A stretch of 64,000 nt of DNA from Eulemur rufifrons (Eukaryota > Chordata > Mammalia > Primates > Lemuridae), in the NCBI RefSeq assembly GCF_041146395.1, contig NC_090989.1, positions 245,138,843-245,202,842 of the forward strand, given 5' to 3'. Shown piece after piece: positions 23,591 to 36,012 of the stretch; positions within the stretch are counted from its first letter, which is position 1, and every line of letters starts with the position of its first letter. Under the pieces are notes generated by a model, which did no database searches, was not told the DNA's origin, and saw nothing but the letters and a program-made list of their open reading frames with translations. Position numbers and translations under genes: made by a program.

Positions 23591-24725
23591 TCTTTTTATA
23601 GATCTTTCTTTGAATTTACTAAACTGACAAAAATTTTTGGCACTACATGGTTTATTTCTTAAGAACAATGTTGGGATTAGCTCATAATTGTCAAATATTT
23701 TCAGAACAAATACCTTTTTTAAACCATGATGTACAAATTATAATGACCCATTGGGTAATTACAGTTGTTTCTCATTGCAATTATTATTGTAATTCTATAA
23801 CAATTCTACAATTCAATAATGTTTTATTATTAAGGAAAGTATAAAATAATTACCATATCAAACCCAAATGGTTGGCATTGGCCATAAAATACCAAAGTTA
23901 TGTAAGAAAATTAAAAATGATTGCCTTCCTTTATTATGTGAATTTAAGAAAGGGATATATCAAAATGAATGAATAAGAGAATATTTGAAAATCAAAGAGA
24001 TGTAGAAAATAATCCATGTGATTGTATCCTGGGAATATGGCATTTGCATTCTTCAAATGTCCCAAGACAATGTATGCTGTCAGAACATTGTCAGAGACCA
24101 TTCACAGAGTGCTGGCTTGGAAAACTCTCTCAGCATTCCTCTGAGATACAGGTAATGACACTGTTCATTTCTTAACAAAAGAGGACTATGGGTAAATTTT
24201 ATACTTTTAAAAGACAAAAGAATACAAAGAATAAAAAAATGACTAAAAAATGTTACAATGGGATAGTATGTAATTTGATAATGAACATCTTTTTTTTTTT
24301 TTAGATTTTTCCTAAGTACAGAAGTAAGATATATATATATATATATGTATTTAATAGGATATTGATGTTAAATTGAGATCATGTCGGTATTAAATAGGAA
24401 TTCTAGAGAGACATAATGCAGGGGAAATCCTTGAAGGCTAAAATATCTTTTCCTCTAGGTTTCCTGAAATACATACAATTCATGGCCTTGAGTATTTTTT
24501 CCAGTGCTATGCCCAGATGGGTTGGGACCCCTGGTTAACCCTCTGAACCATGTCCTATTGTGAATCAATGTCCTTTTTGTGATTAGTTGACTGTTTCTCC
24601 TATAATCACTACCTCCTTCCCATAGATGAGTTGTCTTAATTTTAAAATTTTTATATCTCTCTCTATGTATATATGAATAATATGAACTTGTAATCTTTTT
24701 CCCCTATATCATCCATCCTCTATCC
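23591..24725. other. Unassigned sequence with short simple repeats
   Basis: No family recognised. It contains a run of T at about 24289-24302 and a (TA)n tract near 24330-24346. Confidence 0.55.
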
Positions 24726-24729
24726 TAAC

Positions 24730-25345
24730 CTACTCAGGTAAGTGTAGGGACCAAGTGAAAACGTCCCCTTCACCCTCTGATGGTTTGCAGAAAATTAACT
24801 GACAAAAGGTGGATTAATAGAAGGCATACAAATTTATTAATGTGCACTAGGGAGAATCATAGAATGATTACCCCACCACCCAATGGGGTACAGATGGGTA
24901 TAGAACCTTCTTAGGAGAAAGGGAGATGGGGAAGTGTGAATGAATTTATCCGAGTAGTAAATGATTTTTAGGGGAATTCAATGGGCCTGAAGAACATACA
25001 TTGTCCTGGGACAAAGTCTGTTGGGTCCACAGAATAGACAACTGTTTGTGACAAAAGTCTGTCCAGGAGTGTTGACAGACTTTAGTCTTTCTTCCTGTGA
25101 TAAGAATTCAGTTAATGAAAACTCAGAGAAGGGAGCAGAGGTAATTGTTTTCTTCTTTGGCAGGTCCAGACTTTAGACAGATAAGGGAACTTCAGAAAAC
25201 AACTTTATCCTGTGCCTTGGGAAAGACAGAGGATTTAGAAACAGGAGCAGAGGTAGGTAGAAGGGGGAGGAAGTCAGAGAGACCTTGAGGCTTCTTTTTC
25301 AGTTCAGCATAAGAATCATATTGTGGGATATCAGTTTTTAGCCCC
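24730..25345 (-). mobile_element. Probable solo LTR, family not identified
   Basis: Starts near TGTAGGGACCAAGTG. Contains 'gaaaattaactgacaaaaggtggattaatagaaggcatacaaatttatt', a form typical of the reverse strand of a retroviral LTR (the AATAAA-like signal lies on the other strand). It ends near a TATCAGTTTTTAGCCCCACC block. Unusually repeat-like in composition, but I cannot name the family or find the target-site duplication. Confidence 0.45.
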
Positions 25346-25364
25346 ACCATAAGCAACAACTTAA

Positions 25365-25840
25365 TGTTTTTTCTTATTTTTCTTTATATTTATATAATCC
25401 TAAAGTGATATATATATGTAAACATCATTTTATCATAGTATTTAACCATTATTTAACATATTAAATCATAGTATGTACACATTTATGTCTTGCATAAATC
25501 TCTTCTAGTCATCTTACAGAACTTTAGATTATTCTTTCTTAGGGCTGTGTAACATTTTGTAGTGTGAACATGCCACTATTATTAAAACATTTCCTGATAT
25601 GGGGACATTTTCTTTTATTGGCCATTAATAAAAACCCCACAATGCTACAATAAGTATCCTTGTAATATCTTTACTAATTAGTAGTTTTATTTCTATGGGA
25701 TAAATTCCCAACAGTGAATTTGGTCAAATGGTTTATCTATCTTTTATTTTAGTAAGTGCTGTGAGATTGCCTTCCAAGGAGACTTAGCGCTTAACATTTC
25801 TGTCAGCAATGTATGAAAATACTTCTGTGAGTCCAAGTAG
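25365..25840 (-). repeat. Old LINE-1 (L1M) fragment, left part
   Basis: The plus strand carries the antisense of an L1 3' region: 'ttattggccattaataaaaaccccacaatgctacaataagtatccttgta', 'gggataaattcccaacagtgaatttggtcaaatgg', 'agattgccttccaaggagac', 'tgtcagcaatgtatg'. It continues at 26216 after an LTR insertion. Confidence 0.85.
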
Positions 25841-25844
25841 AATC

Positions 25845-26215
25845 AGTTATGCTGTGGCAACTAACAATCCTAAAATTTCAAGGGCTAACACAACAAACAT
25901 TTATTTTTTATTCAAGCAAAGTCAAATGTGAATCTGGGCAATTCTCCAAGCCAATTTTCCTTTATGAAGTAACTCAAATTTCTTTAAATTTTGGGTTGCT
26001 ATCTCAACAATCATCTGGTAGCCTCCATCATGTGAAGTATCATCCACAATCATGGTGACAGATAAAGAGAGGAGACAGGCTAATTGCAATAACAGTTAAG
26101 TACTTTGACACAGAATTCATGCATACGTATTGCCCATTTATTGGTTAGAACTAATAACATTGCCACCTCTAACTGCAAAGAAGCATGGAGCACAATCCTA
26201 TGTATCTAGTAAAAG
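25845..26215 (-). mobile_element. MLT1-like (MaLR) LTR inserted in L1
   Basis: 'ttatgctgtggcaactaacaatcctaaaatttcaagggctaacacaacaaacatttattt', 'gaatctgggcaattctcc' and the far end 'agaactaataacattgccacctctaactgcaaagaagcatggagcacaatcctatgtatctag' match an MLT1-type LTR in reverse. Confidence 0.82.
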
Positions 26216-26450
26216 ACCAGATATGAGTCTACTACTATTACAGCATCTTTCACTCCCTATACTCTATATAGTAGATATTCTAAATATTTTTAATTGTTTG
26301 CCTGTCTGGGGGGTTTCAAATGATAACGTCAATAAGCTTATATTCCCCTAGCCAATATGACTTTAAATGTTTTTTCATATGCTAATTGGTATTTTCAATT
26401 TGTTCTGTGAATTGTCTATTCCTATCTTTTGCTCATGTTCTCGTCCTTAC
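26216..26450 (-). repeat. Old LINE-1 (L1M) fragment, right part
   Basis: 'tttaaatgttttttcatatgctaattggtattttcaatttgttctgtgaattgtctattcctatcttttgctcatgttc' is antisense L1 sequence continuing the piece at 25365. Confidence 0.75.
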
Positions 26451-26454
26451 CCAC

Positions 26455-26870
26455 CTTTCTGGCCTTATTTCTCACTTCCCTGTCATAAAACCTATATTTA
26501 GCCTAACAGATTTCTTAATTGTCTCTAAACGTGTCAAGGGCTGCAACATTTCTGTGCCTGTGTGTATGCTGTTAATTTTTCCATAGACTTTCCTCCGCTT
26601 CTCTCTCTTCCACGTTTACCTAAGTCCTTTTTGCTATTAAAGATCCCAAAAAAGGCCCATATCCTCCTTCAAACTTCTCCATGCTCATCAGTCTTTCTTC
26701 CTAATAATTTTCTTTCTTTTGCTGCTTAGTCTACAATCTTCCCTTGCTATTTATCATTTTGTAAATATCCTGTTTCCCTGTGAAATAGATTACTATTTTT
26801 CTTAGTAAACAACCTTTCAGAATAAAAGCTCCTTCTTTATTTGATGATAATTCTGTTCTGTTTTGTTGAA
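26455..26870 (+). repeat. L2 LINE relic
   Basis: 'ctgtgcctgtgtgtatgctgtt' in the 'cctttgcacatgctgttcc' position, 'cctccttcaaacttctcc' and a 'gaataaaagctcc' end fit a diverged forward L2. Confidence 0.7.
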
Positions 26871-27294
26871 GGAATGAAGGGCCAAAGTACAGACTAAAGA
26901 TACAATCTAAGAGATTGCACCAATATGGGATGTCTGGGAACTGGTCAATCAGTTATTCTGTTGAGTTAGTGCCCATAGTATCTCTAGTGTGAAGATCATT
27001 ATAATTTTTACAGAAACACCAACTTGATCAAATACTTATCTAGAACTATCTATACTCTCTACTTCTGGGTATCTGCTACTCCAGTGAGCCAGACTGAATG
27101 GGCGACATAAGGGCTCTTGAGGCTGAAATGGGCCATTCGTACTTTCGGACAGTTAGGGTGCCTCTTACTAATGTGCAATACACTCCATGGAACTCATGTG
27201 GATTAAAATATTAATGCATCATCCAAGGTCCTTCACATTCTCCAAAGGAATAATTTTAAAAAGTTACAGAACAACATGTAGTATATTCATAGTA
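26871..27294. other. Unassigned sequence
   Basis: No family recognised. Confidence 0.55.
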
Positions 27295-27308
27295 CTCCTT
27301 TTTAAATT

Positions 27309-27610
27309 GTTATTATTATTAATGTTATTTTGAGACAGAGTCTCACTATGTCACACAGGCTAGAGTACCATGGCATCAGCCTAACTCACAACAGCCTCAA
27401 ACTCCTTGGCTCAAGCAATCCTTCTCCTCAACCTCCTGAGTAGCTGGGACTAGAGGTGCATGCCACCATGCCCAGCTAATTTTTTCTATTTTTAATAGAG
27501 ATGGGGTCTTGCTCTTGCTCAGGCTGGTCTTGAACTCCTGAGCTCAAGCAATCCTCCCACCTGGGCCTCCCAGAGTGCTAGGATTACAGATGTGAGCCAC
27601 TGTACCTGGC
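27309..27610 (-). mobile_element. Alu SINE, older type
   Basis: Reverse dimeric Alu from the poly-T-like (TTATTATTATTAATG) side, 'tttgagacagagtctcactatgtcacacaggctagagt', to 'ggattacagatgtgagccactgtacctggcc'. It lacks the AT-rich inter-monomer block of the three lemur-type copies. CTCCTTTTTAAATT is repeated exactly at 27295-27308 and 27611-27624 as the target-site duplication. Confidence 0.96.
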
Positions 27611-27624
27611 CTCCTTTTTAAATT

Positions 27625-29869
27625 AATGTGCCTGTAAAGTACCCGTATAGAATTGTAAGTACCCCACTTTACAGATGGGAATGATGAGGAAGGTAACCTA
27701 TGAAGTTATTTCCCTCTGTATTAAAGACACTAAAAGTATCATTTAAGACCCCTAAGACAGCTCATTTTATGCATCTGTAACACTTCATTTGTTAGGAGGG
27801 GGATATATTAAACAATAATGAAAATCTTTTCAGTCCACGTTCACCAAACAACTTGATTAGTTTTCCTTCCTTTCTAATAATTATTCTTCCTTTGGCATAG
27901 AAGCTGTTCTTCTCCCTCCTAAACATTCTAAGTGCCCTTGACACAGGTCTGGGGTAGAGTGTGGAGGGAGGGTAGCTAGTTTACATCTTAATCTGAAACA
28001 AAGATACAATTTGGATAACAAGATGGTTTTTTTGTTTTTTTTTTTTTACCTAATTTCATTTTGGGTTATTCCATTTATGTGCCAGTAACTGCTAATTGCA
28101 ACTAAACATGCATATCTGGTATGTATGTTAAAAGTAAAATTTCAGGCTCAATTCTGTATCAAGCATTAATCCCTGAAACTATACTAGATTTTCAGAATGT
28201 ATATATATATTTTAATCTTCAAATATGAGACCAAAATGAAATGAATGAATGACTCACCCATAATTGAGCAATAATCCACCTTACCCTGTATTTCCATGTT
28301 TTTGCTGATCATATATGTAGGCAATTTTTATTTTCATTAATTCCTTTAAAAACGATGATAGCATTTTGGCATGTGAAAGACTAGAATCAGTAATTTGGTC
28401 AAGGGGCAATAACACGTCTGAATCAGAGTCATGGTTATATACCTCTGTTCTTGCTATTCTTGGTGGATTGTGATGTTACACAGTAAAAAGTGACTTGGTG
28501 TCGCTCTTAAGTGTGGCTATTAATTTTACACAGTCTTAGGGCTTTAATACATTCTTATATTATTGACTCTGAACATATTATCTGAACAATATACTGATCA
28601 GGTTAAATCTGCTAAGATTAATTAACTTCTCAATAGTGAAGTTGCTCCTTAGGCTGACTCTTATAAAGAGCTGATTGTGAAGACTTCCAACAAACTTTCA
28701 CAACTGCTTTAAATTTGATGCTTGGATTGCATGATTATTTGCTTAAACGGAATTAAACTATTCACACTGGCTGGACTATTTATCCAAAACAGTTAAAAAT
28801 TTTTAGTGTGATGATGTTACATATAAAAATCTTAGAGAAAGACACAGCAGACTGAGTCTTGCATGCAGTTCCTCAAACCTTCTATGGATCAATCGTCTAA
28901 GAAGAAATTCCAAAATACAGATTTATGGGCCCCACACAAAATCAGCTGAGACGGTCCAGATTATAGTCTAGAAATTCACATTTAAAAATAACCTGCCCAT
29001 AAATCTGATGTATAGCTGGGCTTGGAAGGGACAAGTCAAGCCCTTGACCCTTTCCATTATAAATGCATTCCCTAAATGTCCAAATAAAAATTTTAAGGGA
29101 TAAAAATATACTAAACTATTCAGCAAAAATATGCTAAAGTTACCTATTGCATTAAAATCTATTTTCAAAGCATATTTTTTTATACTTGTTTTGTTTTTTT
29201 ACAAATGCAGAGTGAATTCACTTGGAAATTTCTAGCTGTCTACTTCATTTTGCTGCCCAAGGCTCATAGTAAAAATCTATGTTCTGATTCTAGTGGGGTA
29301 TGCTCCATGGAGCTGGGAGTGTTGCCAGACAATAAAAGGAAAAGGAATAGGTTGGAAGAAAAGTAATAAAGATGAAAGACCTGTAGAATCACTGAGTAAA
29401 TGAACATTGCTAGATATTTTCTCTGATTTTTGTATTGAAATTTCAGAGAAGTGTACAGGATATATAATTCTTAATTGTTACGGGGAGATGAAGATCCTTA
29501 CAGAAACAAACTTTCTGAGGTAGAAAGGACAGAGAGAGAACTTATTTCAGTAACTATAGAATTCACCAGGCTCATGACTAGGGAATAGTCCTGATGTCAG
29601 ACTCTGCACCTTTTGCATGACATATGTTAAGGGGCTCAGCAGAGATTCCGGGAAGCAGCCCATATTGGCATTAGATTCTAGACAAGAACTAAAGCTGCCA
29701 TACATAATACATAGCATCTTTAATTACTTAAATCAAGTGGATTAGGCTACTTTTTCCTCCTTATAAACAACACGGCTCTTTCCATTCCCTTTTCTTCTTT
29801 CCAGGTTGCTATCAATATTTATTTTAACAAAGCATCTTCTTAGTAAAGTTAGAAACTTAAGAAGTTAAA
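27625..29869. other. Unassigned sequence
   Basis: No supported gene or repeat, apart from a possible MIR scrap ('accccactttacagatgggaatgatgaggaagg', near 27660) and a T-rich run near 28026-28048. Confidence 0.5.
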
Positions 29870-31015
29870 AACAATAAAACCCATGTTATCTCTAATAAAA
29901 ATGAAATAATTCCAAAAAAAAAAAAAACACTAAATAAACTTTGACCATGTAAAACAACAAGAAAAAAAAACAACAATAAAACCTAGATAGCTGTAAAGGG
30001 AAAATGGGAAGTAACTTGACCAAAAAGATGCAAAAGGGAAAAACCAAACAATAATTTTAAAAAGTAAGAGACATCAAGTAAATTTTAAAAGTAAAATAAA
30101 TTATGTCAATCGATACAATACATATGAAAAGACTGACTTTTCCAACTAAAAGACAGACACCATCCAGTAAATATGTGAATTAGACTAGAAACCCCAACCA
30201 TATCTTGTTAACAAATACATATTTAAAAGAAATTTGAAATAAAAAGATTGAAAGTAAAGAGAAAGGCAAATGAATTAAAAAAGAGAGAGAATAAAAACGA
30301 AAACAATCAGAAGAGCAATATTTTTATCAAAAGTGGTAGAATTTTGGGTTAAAAATATTAATTAAAATAAGAAAAAATTATAAGAAATAAGAAAAATCAT
30401 AAGTGATGTGGAAGATATGTCAAATCATAAACCCATAGGCATCAAGCAATTATATCTAAATATATAAATAAAAACTAGTACATATTCAAGGATAATTTGG
30501 TAAAAAATTTAAGTTACAGCATAAATTTTCATATATATATTTAATAATAGGACAGACTAGTAGAAAAAATAAATGAAATAGGAAATTAATAATATATTCA
30601 AGTCATTTGATATCATGATATATAGAAATATATTTATATTACTTGGATAGAGATTATGGATTTTCCCTGTATTTATGGAATGGTTACACAAATTATTCAC
30701 ATACCTAATCACAAAGGAAACCTTTATACATTTTAAAAATTGAGGCGTTTATAGGCTACATTCTCTGATCATAACTTTATTGAAAAAGAAAGTTAAAAAA
30801 ATAATGACCAAATTTAGGTGAATACTTACAAATTAAGATACAGATCTTAGATAAATCTTAAAAGATAAATTTAAAGCAAAATTAGTATTTAGAAATTAAG
30901 AAAACTGCAAATATCTACCATAAATCTATGGTAGATGGGTCAAAGTAAAAGCACTTATTAGAAGAAAATGTGAATCCTTAAATACGTTAGCCATTAAAGA
31001 AGAATGTTAGAAAAT
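29870..31015 (+). repeat. Old LINE-1 (L1M or HAL1-like) ORF2 relic
   Basis: A strongly A-rich strand with phrases typical of the L1 endonuclease region: 'ctaaaagacagacaccatccag', 'aggacagactagtagaaaaaataaatgaaatagg', 'ctctgatcataactttattgaaaaagaaagttaa', 'gaagaaaatgtgaatcc'. Many stops. Left limit is uncertain because 29870-30080 is merely A-rich. Confidence 0.65.
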
Positions 31016-32318
<1,303 letters not shown>

Positions 32319-32332
32319 AAAAATGCTCCACA
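32319..32332 (+). repeat. Target-site duplication, right copy (Alu at 31979)
   Basis: Repeat of 31965-31978. Its first A residues merge with the Alu tail. Confidence 0.9.
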
Positions 32333-32687
32333 AATTCAAGAAAATTATGCATGAACAAAATGAGAATCAACAAAGGGATAGATAATATAAAAAACAAATA
32401 AACAATTTCTGGAGATGAAAAATACAATAACTGAACTGAAATAATCATTAGTGGGCTCCTATAGCAGATTTGATCAAGCAGATAAAAGAATCAGTGAAAT
32501 TGAAGACAGGTCATTTGAAATTAACAATAAGATTAACAAAAAGAAAAAAGAATGAAAAATATTGAATAAAGTGGAGGATCTTATGGGATACCATCAAGCA
32601 GACAAACATACACATTATGAGAGTTCCAGAAGAAGAAGAGGAAAAAAAAAAAGGATATAAAGCTTATTTAAAAATAATGGGACCTTT
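32333..32687 (+). mobile_element. LINE-1 ORF1 relic (second part)
   Basis: 'tggagatgaaaaatacaataactgaactgaaat', 'tttgatcaagcagataaaagaatcagtgaaattgaagacaggtcatttgaaat' and 'agagttccagaagaagaagag' are the ORF1 coiled coil and linker. Ends abruptly at 'gcttatttaaaaataatgg', where a KRAB-ZNF-like exon begins. Frame broken. Confidence 0.88.
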
Positions 32688-32841
32688 GTCTCTCCCATCA
32701 GCCCACTATGTCCATGTTCATTGCTCCTTCTTTGCTCTGGAAAGTCCAAATGTCTCTGCTGCAGCCCCTGTCACCCTGTGACCTGCAGGTACTGAAAGAT
32801 CTATAAGGAGGATGCTGGGACACCATGGAAGCTGGGAAATC
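32688..32841 (+). pseudogene. Copy of a KRAB zinc-finger gene first exon (5'UTR)
   Basis: The block starts GGGACCTTTGTCTCTC, continues through 'cattgctccttctttgctctgg', and ends 'caccctgtgacctgcaggtactgaaagatctataag...gctgggacaccatggaagctgggaaat'. I recognise this as the conserved untranslated first exon of ZNF91-like KRAB zinc-finger genes, whose transcripts begin with ACCTTTGTCTCTC and reach GGAAGCCT-GAAATG at the exon 1 splice site. The copy stops where exon 1 stops, just at the position of the usual start codon. No KRAB box or zinc fingers follow. It lies between an L1 ORF1 relic and an L1 5'UTR. It could be an exon mobilised in a chimeric L1 transcript or a small genomic duplication. The match is from memory, not a search. 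Confidence 0.72.
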
Positions 32842-33768
32842 TTTATTCAAAAGATAAATCAAAGTTTTCTATCATCTCTTATTAACACTTCATGAAAATC
32901 TAAGAACAAGTTGCGGAAAATGGCAAACTAGAAAGAAGCAGCTTGCACATACTGTTCTCAAGAAGAGAAGTGAAAGTTGCAGGTGGATGCCTACCTACAG
33001 ATGGCTCTTGTTGGAAAGACCATTGTAAAACACCAGAGAAATGATGGAGGACATTCAGAGTGATGGAGAAGGTGATGAGGTGATTCATTTGGCAAGATAG
33101 AAGGGAACCTGGGGGAGACATCCACATGTGGGGAAGGATAGGAGGAGAGATACCTGGGGCTCCATGCTACCACTGTGGGCACTGTGGCTCAAGTGTTCGG
33201 GGGGCAGCCACCACCACCACAGACTACTGGACTAATTGGGAGCTGCTTGGAGTCTATGCAGTGACCTTGCACGAGAGAGTGGTTGCAGCAGGGATCTAGT
33301 GGCTACCTGTATCAAGTTACTGCAACTGACACCATTCTGAGCTCTTAGTACAGGGTGGCAGATCTGCACAGGGCTGAGGTTTGCAACAGCTGCCTTCAAA
33401 TTGGCCTGCTGGGCTGGGGAAGGAAGGGGCAGAGTGATGCTTCCCTGTGCCATGCTCTGAGACTACGAGCCGAGTGCCCATCCCTGCCAAAGTAGGATCT
33501 GAGCAGAGGGGGTGCCTCAGGTGCCACAGACACCACTGAAGAAGCCTTGCAGTGACTGACTCCATGGGACCTGGGTGGGTGGAGAACCCCAGCCACCCAG
33601 CACCCTGGCCCACATCCCCATCCCCCACGACTCCCACATTGCTGCCTGCCCTGCATAGCTCCACCTCTGCAGTCCCCATACTGCCAGAGCCATCTCTGTC
33701 CCCCGTGGCTCCACCTCTGTGGTCCCCATGATGGGGAGTCACCTGCTCTGTGTGGCTCCATGTTTTTG
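32842..33768 (+). mobile_element. GC-richer LINE-1 5'UTR-like segment
   Basis: After a 70-base lead-in, 'aaaatggcaaactagaaagaagcagctt' near 32918 resembles the start of a primate L1 5'UTR. The rest is GC-rich for this window and unlike its surroundings. Two 22-base units (GCTCCACCTCTG..GTCCCCAT) at 33658-33679 and 33708-33729 are repeated with a 50-base period. Minus-strand frames of 165, 121 and 70 codons overlap at 33317-33814 because stops are rare here. They show no protein motif. Confidence 0.5.
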
Positions 33769-33905
33769 GTTCACAATTGTAAAGATGTGGAATAAATCTA
33801 AATGCACAATTCATGAGTGGATTAACAAAATGTGGTATGTGTATACCATGGTGTACTACTTAGCCATAAAAAATGATGAAATAATGCCTTTTGCAACATT
33901 CTACC
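33769..33905 (+). mobile_element. LINE-1 ORF2 C-terminal fragment fused to the 5'UTR
   Basis: 'ttcacaattgtaaagatgtgg', 'gtggattaacaaaatgtggtatgtgtataccatggtgtactacttagccataaaaaatgatgaa' is the well-conserved ORF2 end. It follows the 5'UTR-like segment directly, so almost all of the element is missing between them. It stops at 33905 with no L1 3'UTR or poly-A. Confidence 0.85.
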
Positions 33906-34435
33906 CCCTGCAAAACCAACTTCAAGCCTAATCTAAGTAAATTGTATGTTTTGTGTTTAAATACAGTGACAAATGATTTTCCTTATATACCCTTATCAAC
34001 TGCTTGTTTCCTCTAAGCCACACACGTACAGATTAGAGAGCTGCCTCTGTTCTAATTTCAAATGATGGAAGAACACAAGATAAAGATGCCCGGCAAGATG
34101 TTTAAGGTTCAAAAGGAACCTTCAAGGGCTGGAGGCTTAGTAAACATTCTTCCTGGAGAAATAAACTTGCTTTCATCTGCATGATCTCAGGCAAGGTTCT
34201 TACTCTTCCTAGACCTCACCATTTGTATCTGTAGAATGTCCAAACTCCTGTTGCACTAGAGAGCCTCTAATACGTGAAGTTTGGCATAATTTCACATGTA
34301 CAGCAACTGATACTCAGGAGATACCTTGGGGTGTTTGTATAATACTTGTTTTAATATCCATTCAATGAGTCCCCTGATGGATGAAACTACCTGAAGAATA
34401 ATTATAACCTTTTACAATTTTTACCACCTTTTATG
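33906..34435. other. Mostly unassigned sequence
   Basis: A possible forward MIR scrap lies at about 34175-34265 ('gatctcaggcaaggttcttactcttcctagacctcaccatttgtatctgtagaatg'). Nothing else recognised. Confidence 0.45.
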
Positions 34436-34439
34436 ACAG

Positions 34440-34640
34440 CAATTATTTATTCAGCAGCCATATATCAGGTATTATACTTGGGATGTTAAAGTGTTTAATT
34501 CTCAGAACTTTACTGCAAAATGATCATTTCACCAATGAGGAAATTGAGGCTCATGTTAAATATCTTGTCAGAAACTGCTCAACTGACAAGTAACTGAGTT
34601 AGAATACCCAAGTCTATTGGCTGTAAGTCTATGCTATTAT
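34440..34640 (-). repeat. MIR SINE
   Basis: 'agtgtttaattctcagaac', 'caccaatgaggaaattgaggctcatgttaaatatcttg' and 'agtaactgagttagaatacccaagtctattgg' give a reverse MIR. Confidence 0.88.
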
Positions 34641-35684
34641 TTTCTCACTAACTTCTGACTTATTTACCACATTCAAAAGATGGGAAACAGAGAGTTGAGC
34701 ATGACACACTGTTGCCATTTAAAACACTGAGTCCTAAAAAAACCAACACATTTTCCATTCAATTATTCCTAATAATTTAAGTATCATGTTCTTATATTTT
34801 AGCCACTTATAAGTCATTTTAAAATGCACCAACTTTTCTACAATTTCTTCAACAGAGTTTATAATTCAAAATATAACCATTTCTTCGTAATTCATCTCAT
34901 CATTATTAATATGGATTATTAAATTGCATAAGAGTTCTGCTTTATATATTTTTTAAAATGCTTTATATCTTCTGGGCCTACATTAAGTAAATCAGGCTTC
35001 TTCCTCCATTGATAGGTGTTACTTCTTCTGCTCTTACTAGTATGTGCCATTGTTTCTAATCATCTGCTTTATTGTGACAAAAAATTGTGAGAACCTGATG
35101 AGTGCATTAGAACATTCATCTACCATGAACTAAACCATTTGGACTTTGTGGCAAATCATTGTTGCTCAAATGACCTTTTAGCTTGTGTCTGAGCTCACAG
35201 TTATATATCTCAGGTAAGTTTAAATTTGAAGCAACTTGTGCCACGGTAAGACAAAAAAATAGAAAAATAAAATGATCTTGATCTTTTTTTTTCCGTGAAA
35301 TATATTGAGATAACAGGGAGGAGAAAGGAAGTCAATTGTTATTTTGATATTTTGATTGATCAGTCTAGTTTATGCAAATAGAGGGAAAGCTCCTTCCAAT
35401 TTTTTTTTTTTTTAAATATCGAATGGCCTTTAATTCAAAATATTCTTTATATCAAGGAGCCATATTTTGGGGTAAAATTTCCTGAGCTCCTTTACCTAAA
35501 ACCACAAAACAGATTACAGTCTTCTCTCCCAGTGGGAATGGATCTTACTAAATTAAACTGGGTTCAGCAACTTGGTGCGGGTAAATCTCCATATTTAACT
35601 CTGTGTCAGTATAGGATTTTGAAGGTGCTAAAAATGTTAGAATAAGATGATGCCACTTAAAATCAGAAGACATCAATTCATTTA
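34641..35684. other. Unassigned sequence
   Basis: No family recognised. Includes a T run at about 35400-35413. Confidence 0.5.
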
Positions 35685-35935
35685 ATGCTTAAAAGGCTTC
35701 AGAGACTCCGTATCATTTTTAGAATTAAGTCCACACTCCTTAAAAAGCTTCTCAAGCCTCATTCATATCACTTAGCATTTATCACTTCTTATATCACATC
35801 TGTATTGCTCGCTTTCCAAATGTCTTTCTTGATGTGGCTGTATTATTCTTTCTCCAAGCTTGTACACATGCTATTTTCTCACACTGGAGGGGACTTACCA
35901 TTTCTCTTCACTGGATAATTCAGCTTAATAAACAT
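35685..35935 (+). repeat. L2 LINE relic
   Basis: 'aggcttcagagactccgtatcatttttagaattaagtccacactcctt', 'ctcaagcctcattcatatc' and 'caagcttgtacacatgctattttctcacactgga' match the forward L2 3' region. Confidence 0.82.
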
Positions 35936-35953
35936 TTCTTATTTATACTAATA

Positions 35954-36012
35954 ATGGGATGGGTAGATGGATGGGTGATTGGGTACTAGGGAGGGTGGAT
36001 GGATGGATAAAC
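35954..36012 (+). repeat. Degenerate (GGAT)n repeat
   Basis: GGGATGGGTAGATGGATGGG and later GGGTGGATGGATGGATAA, interrupted in the middle. Confidence 0.85.

Noticed and set aside
33317..33814. 165-codon minus-strand frame, the longest in the window, as a host gene
   Set aside because: It lies in a GC-rich L1 5'UTR-like segment with two other open frames on the same strand, and has no domain or conservation evidence.
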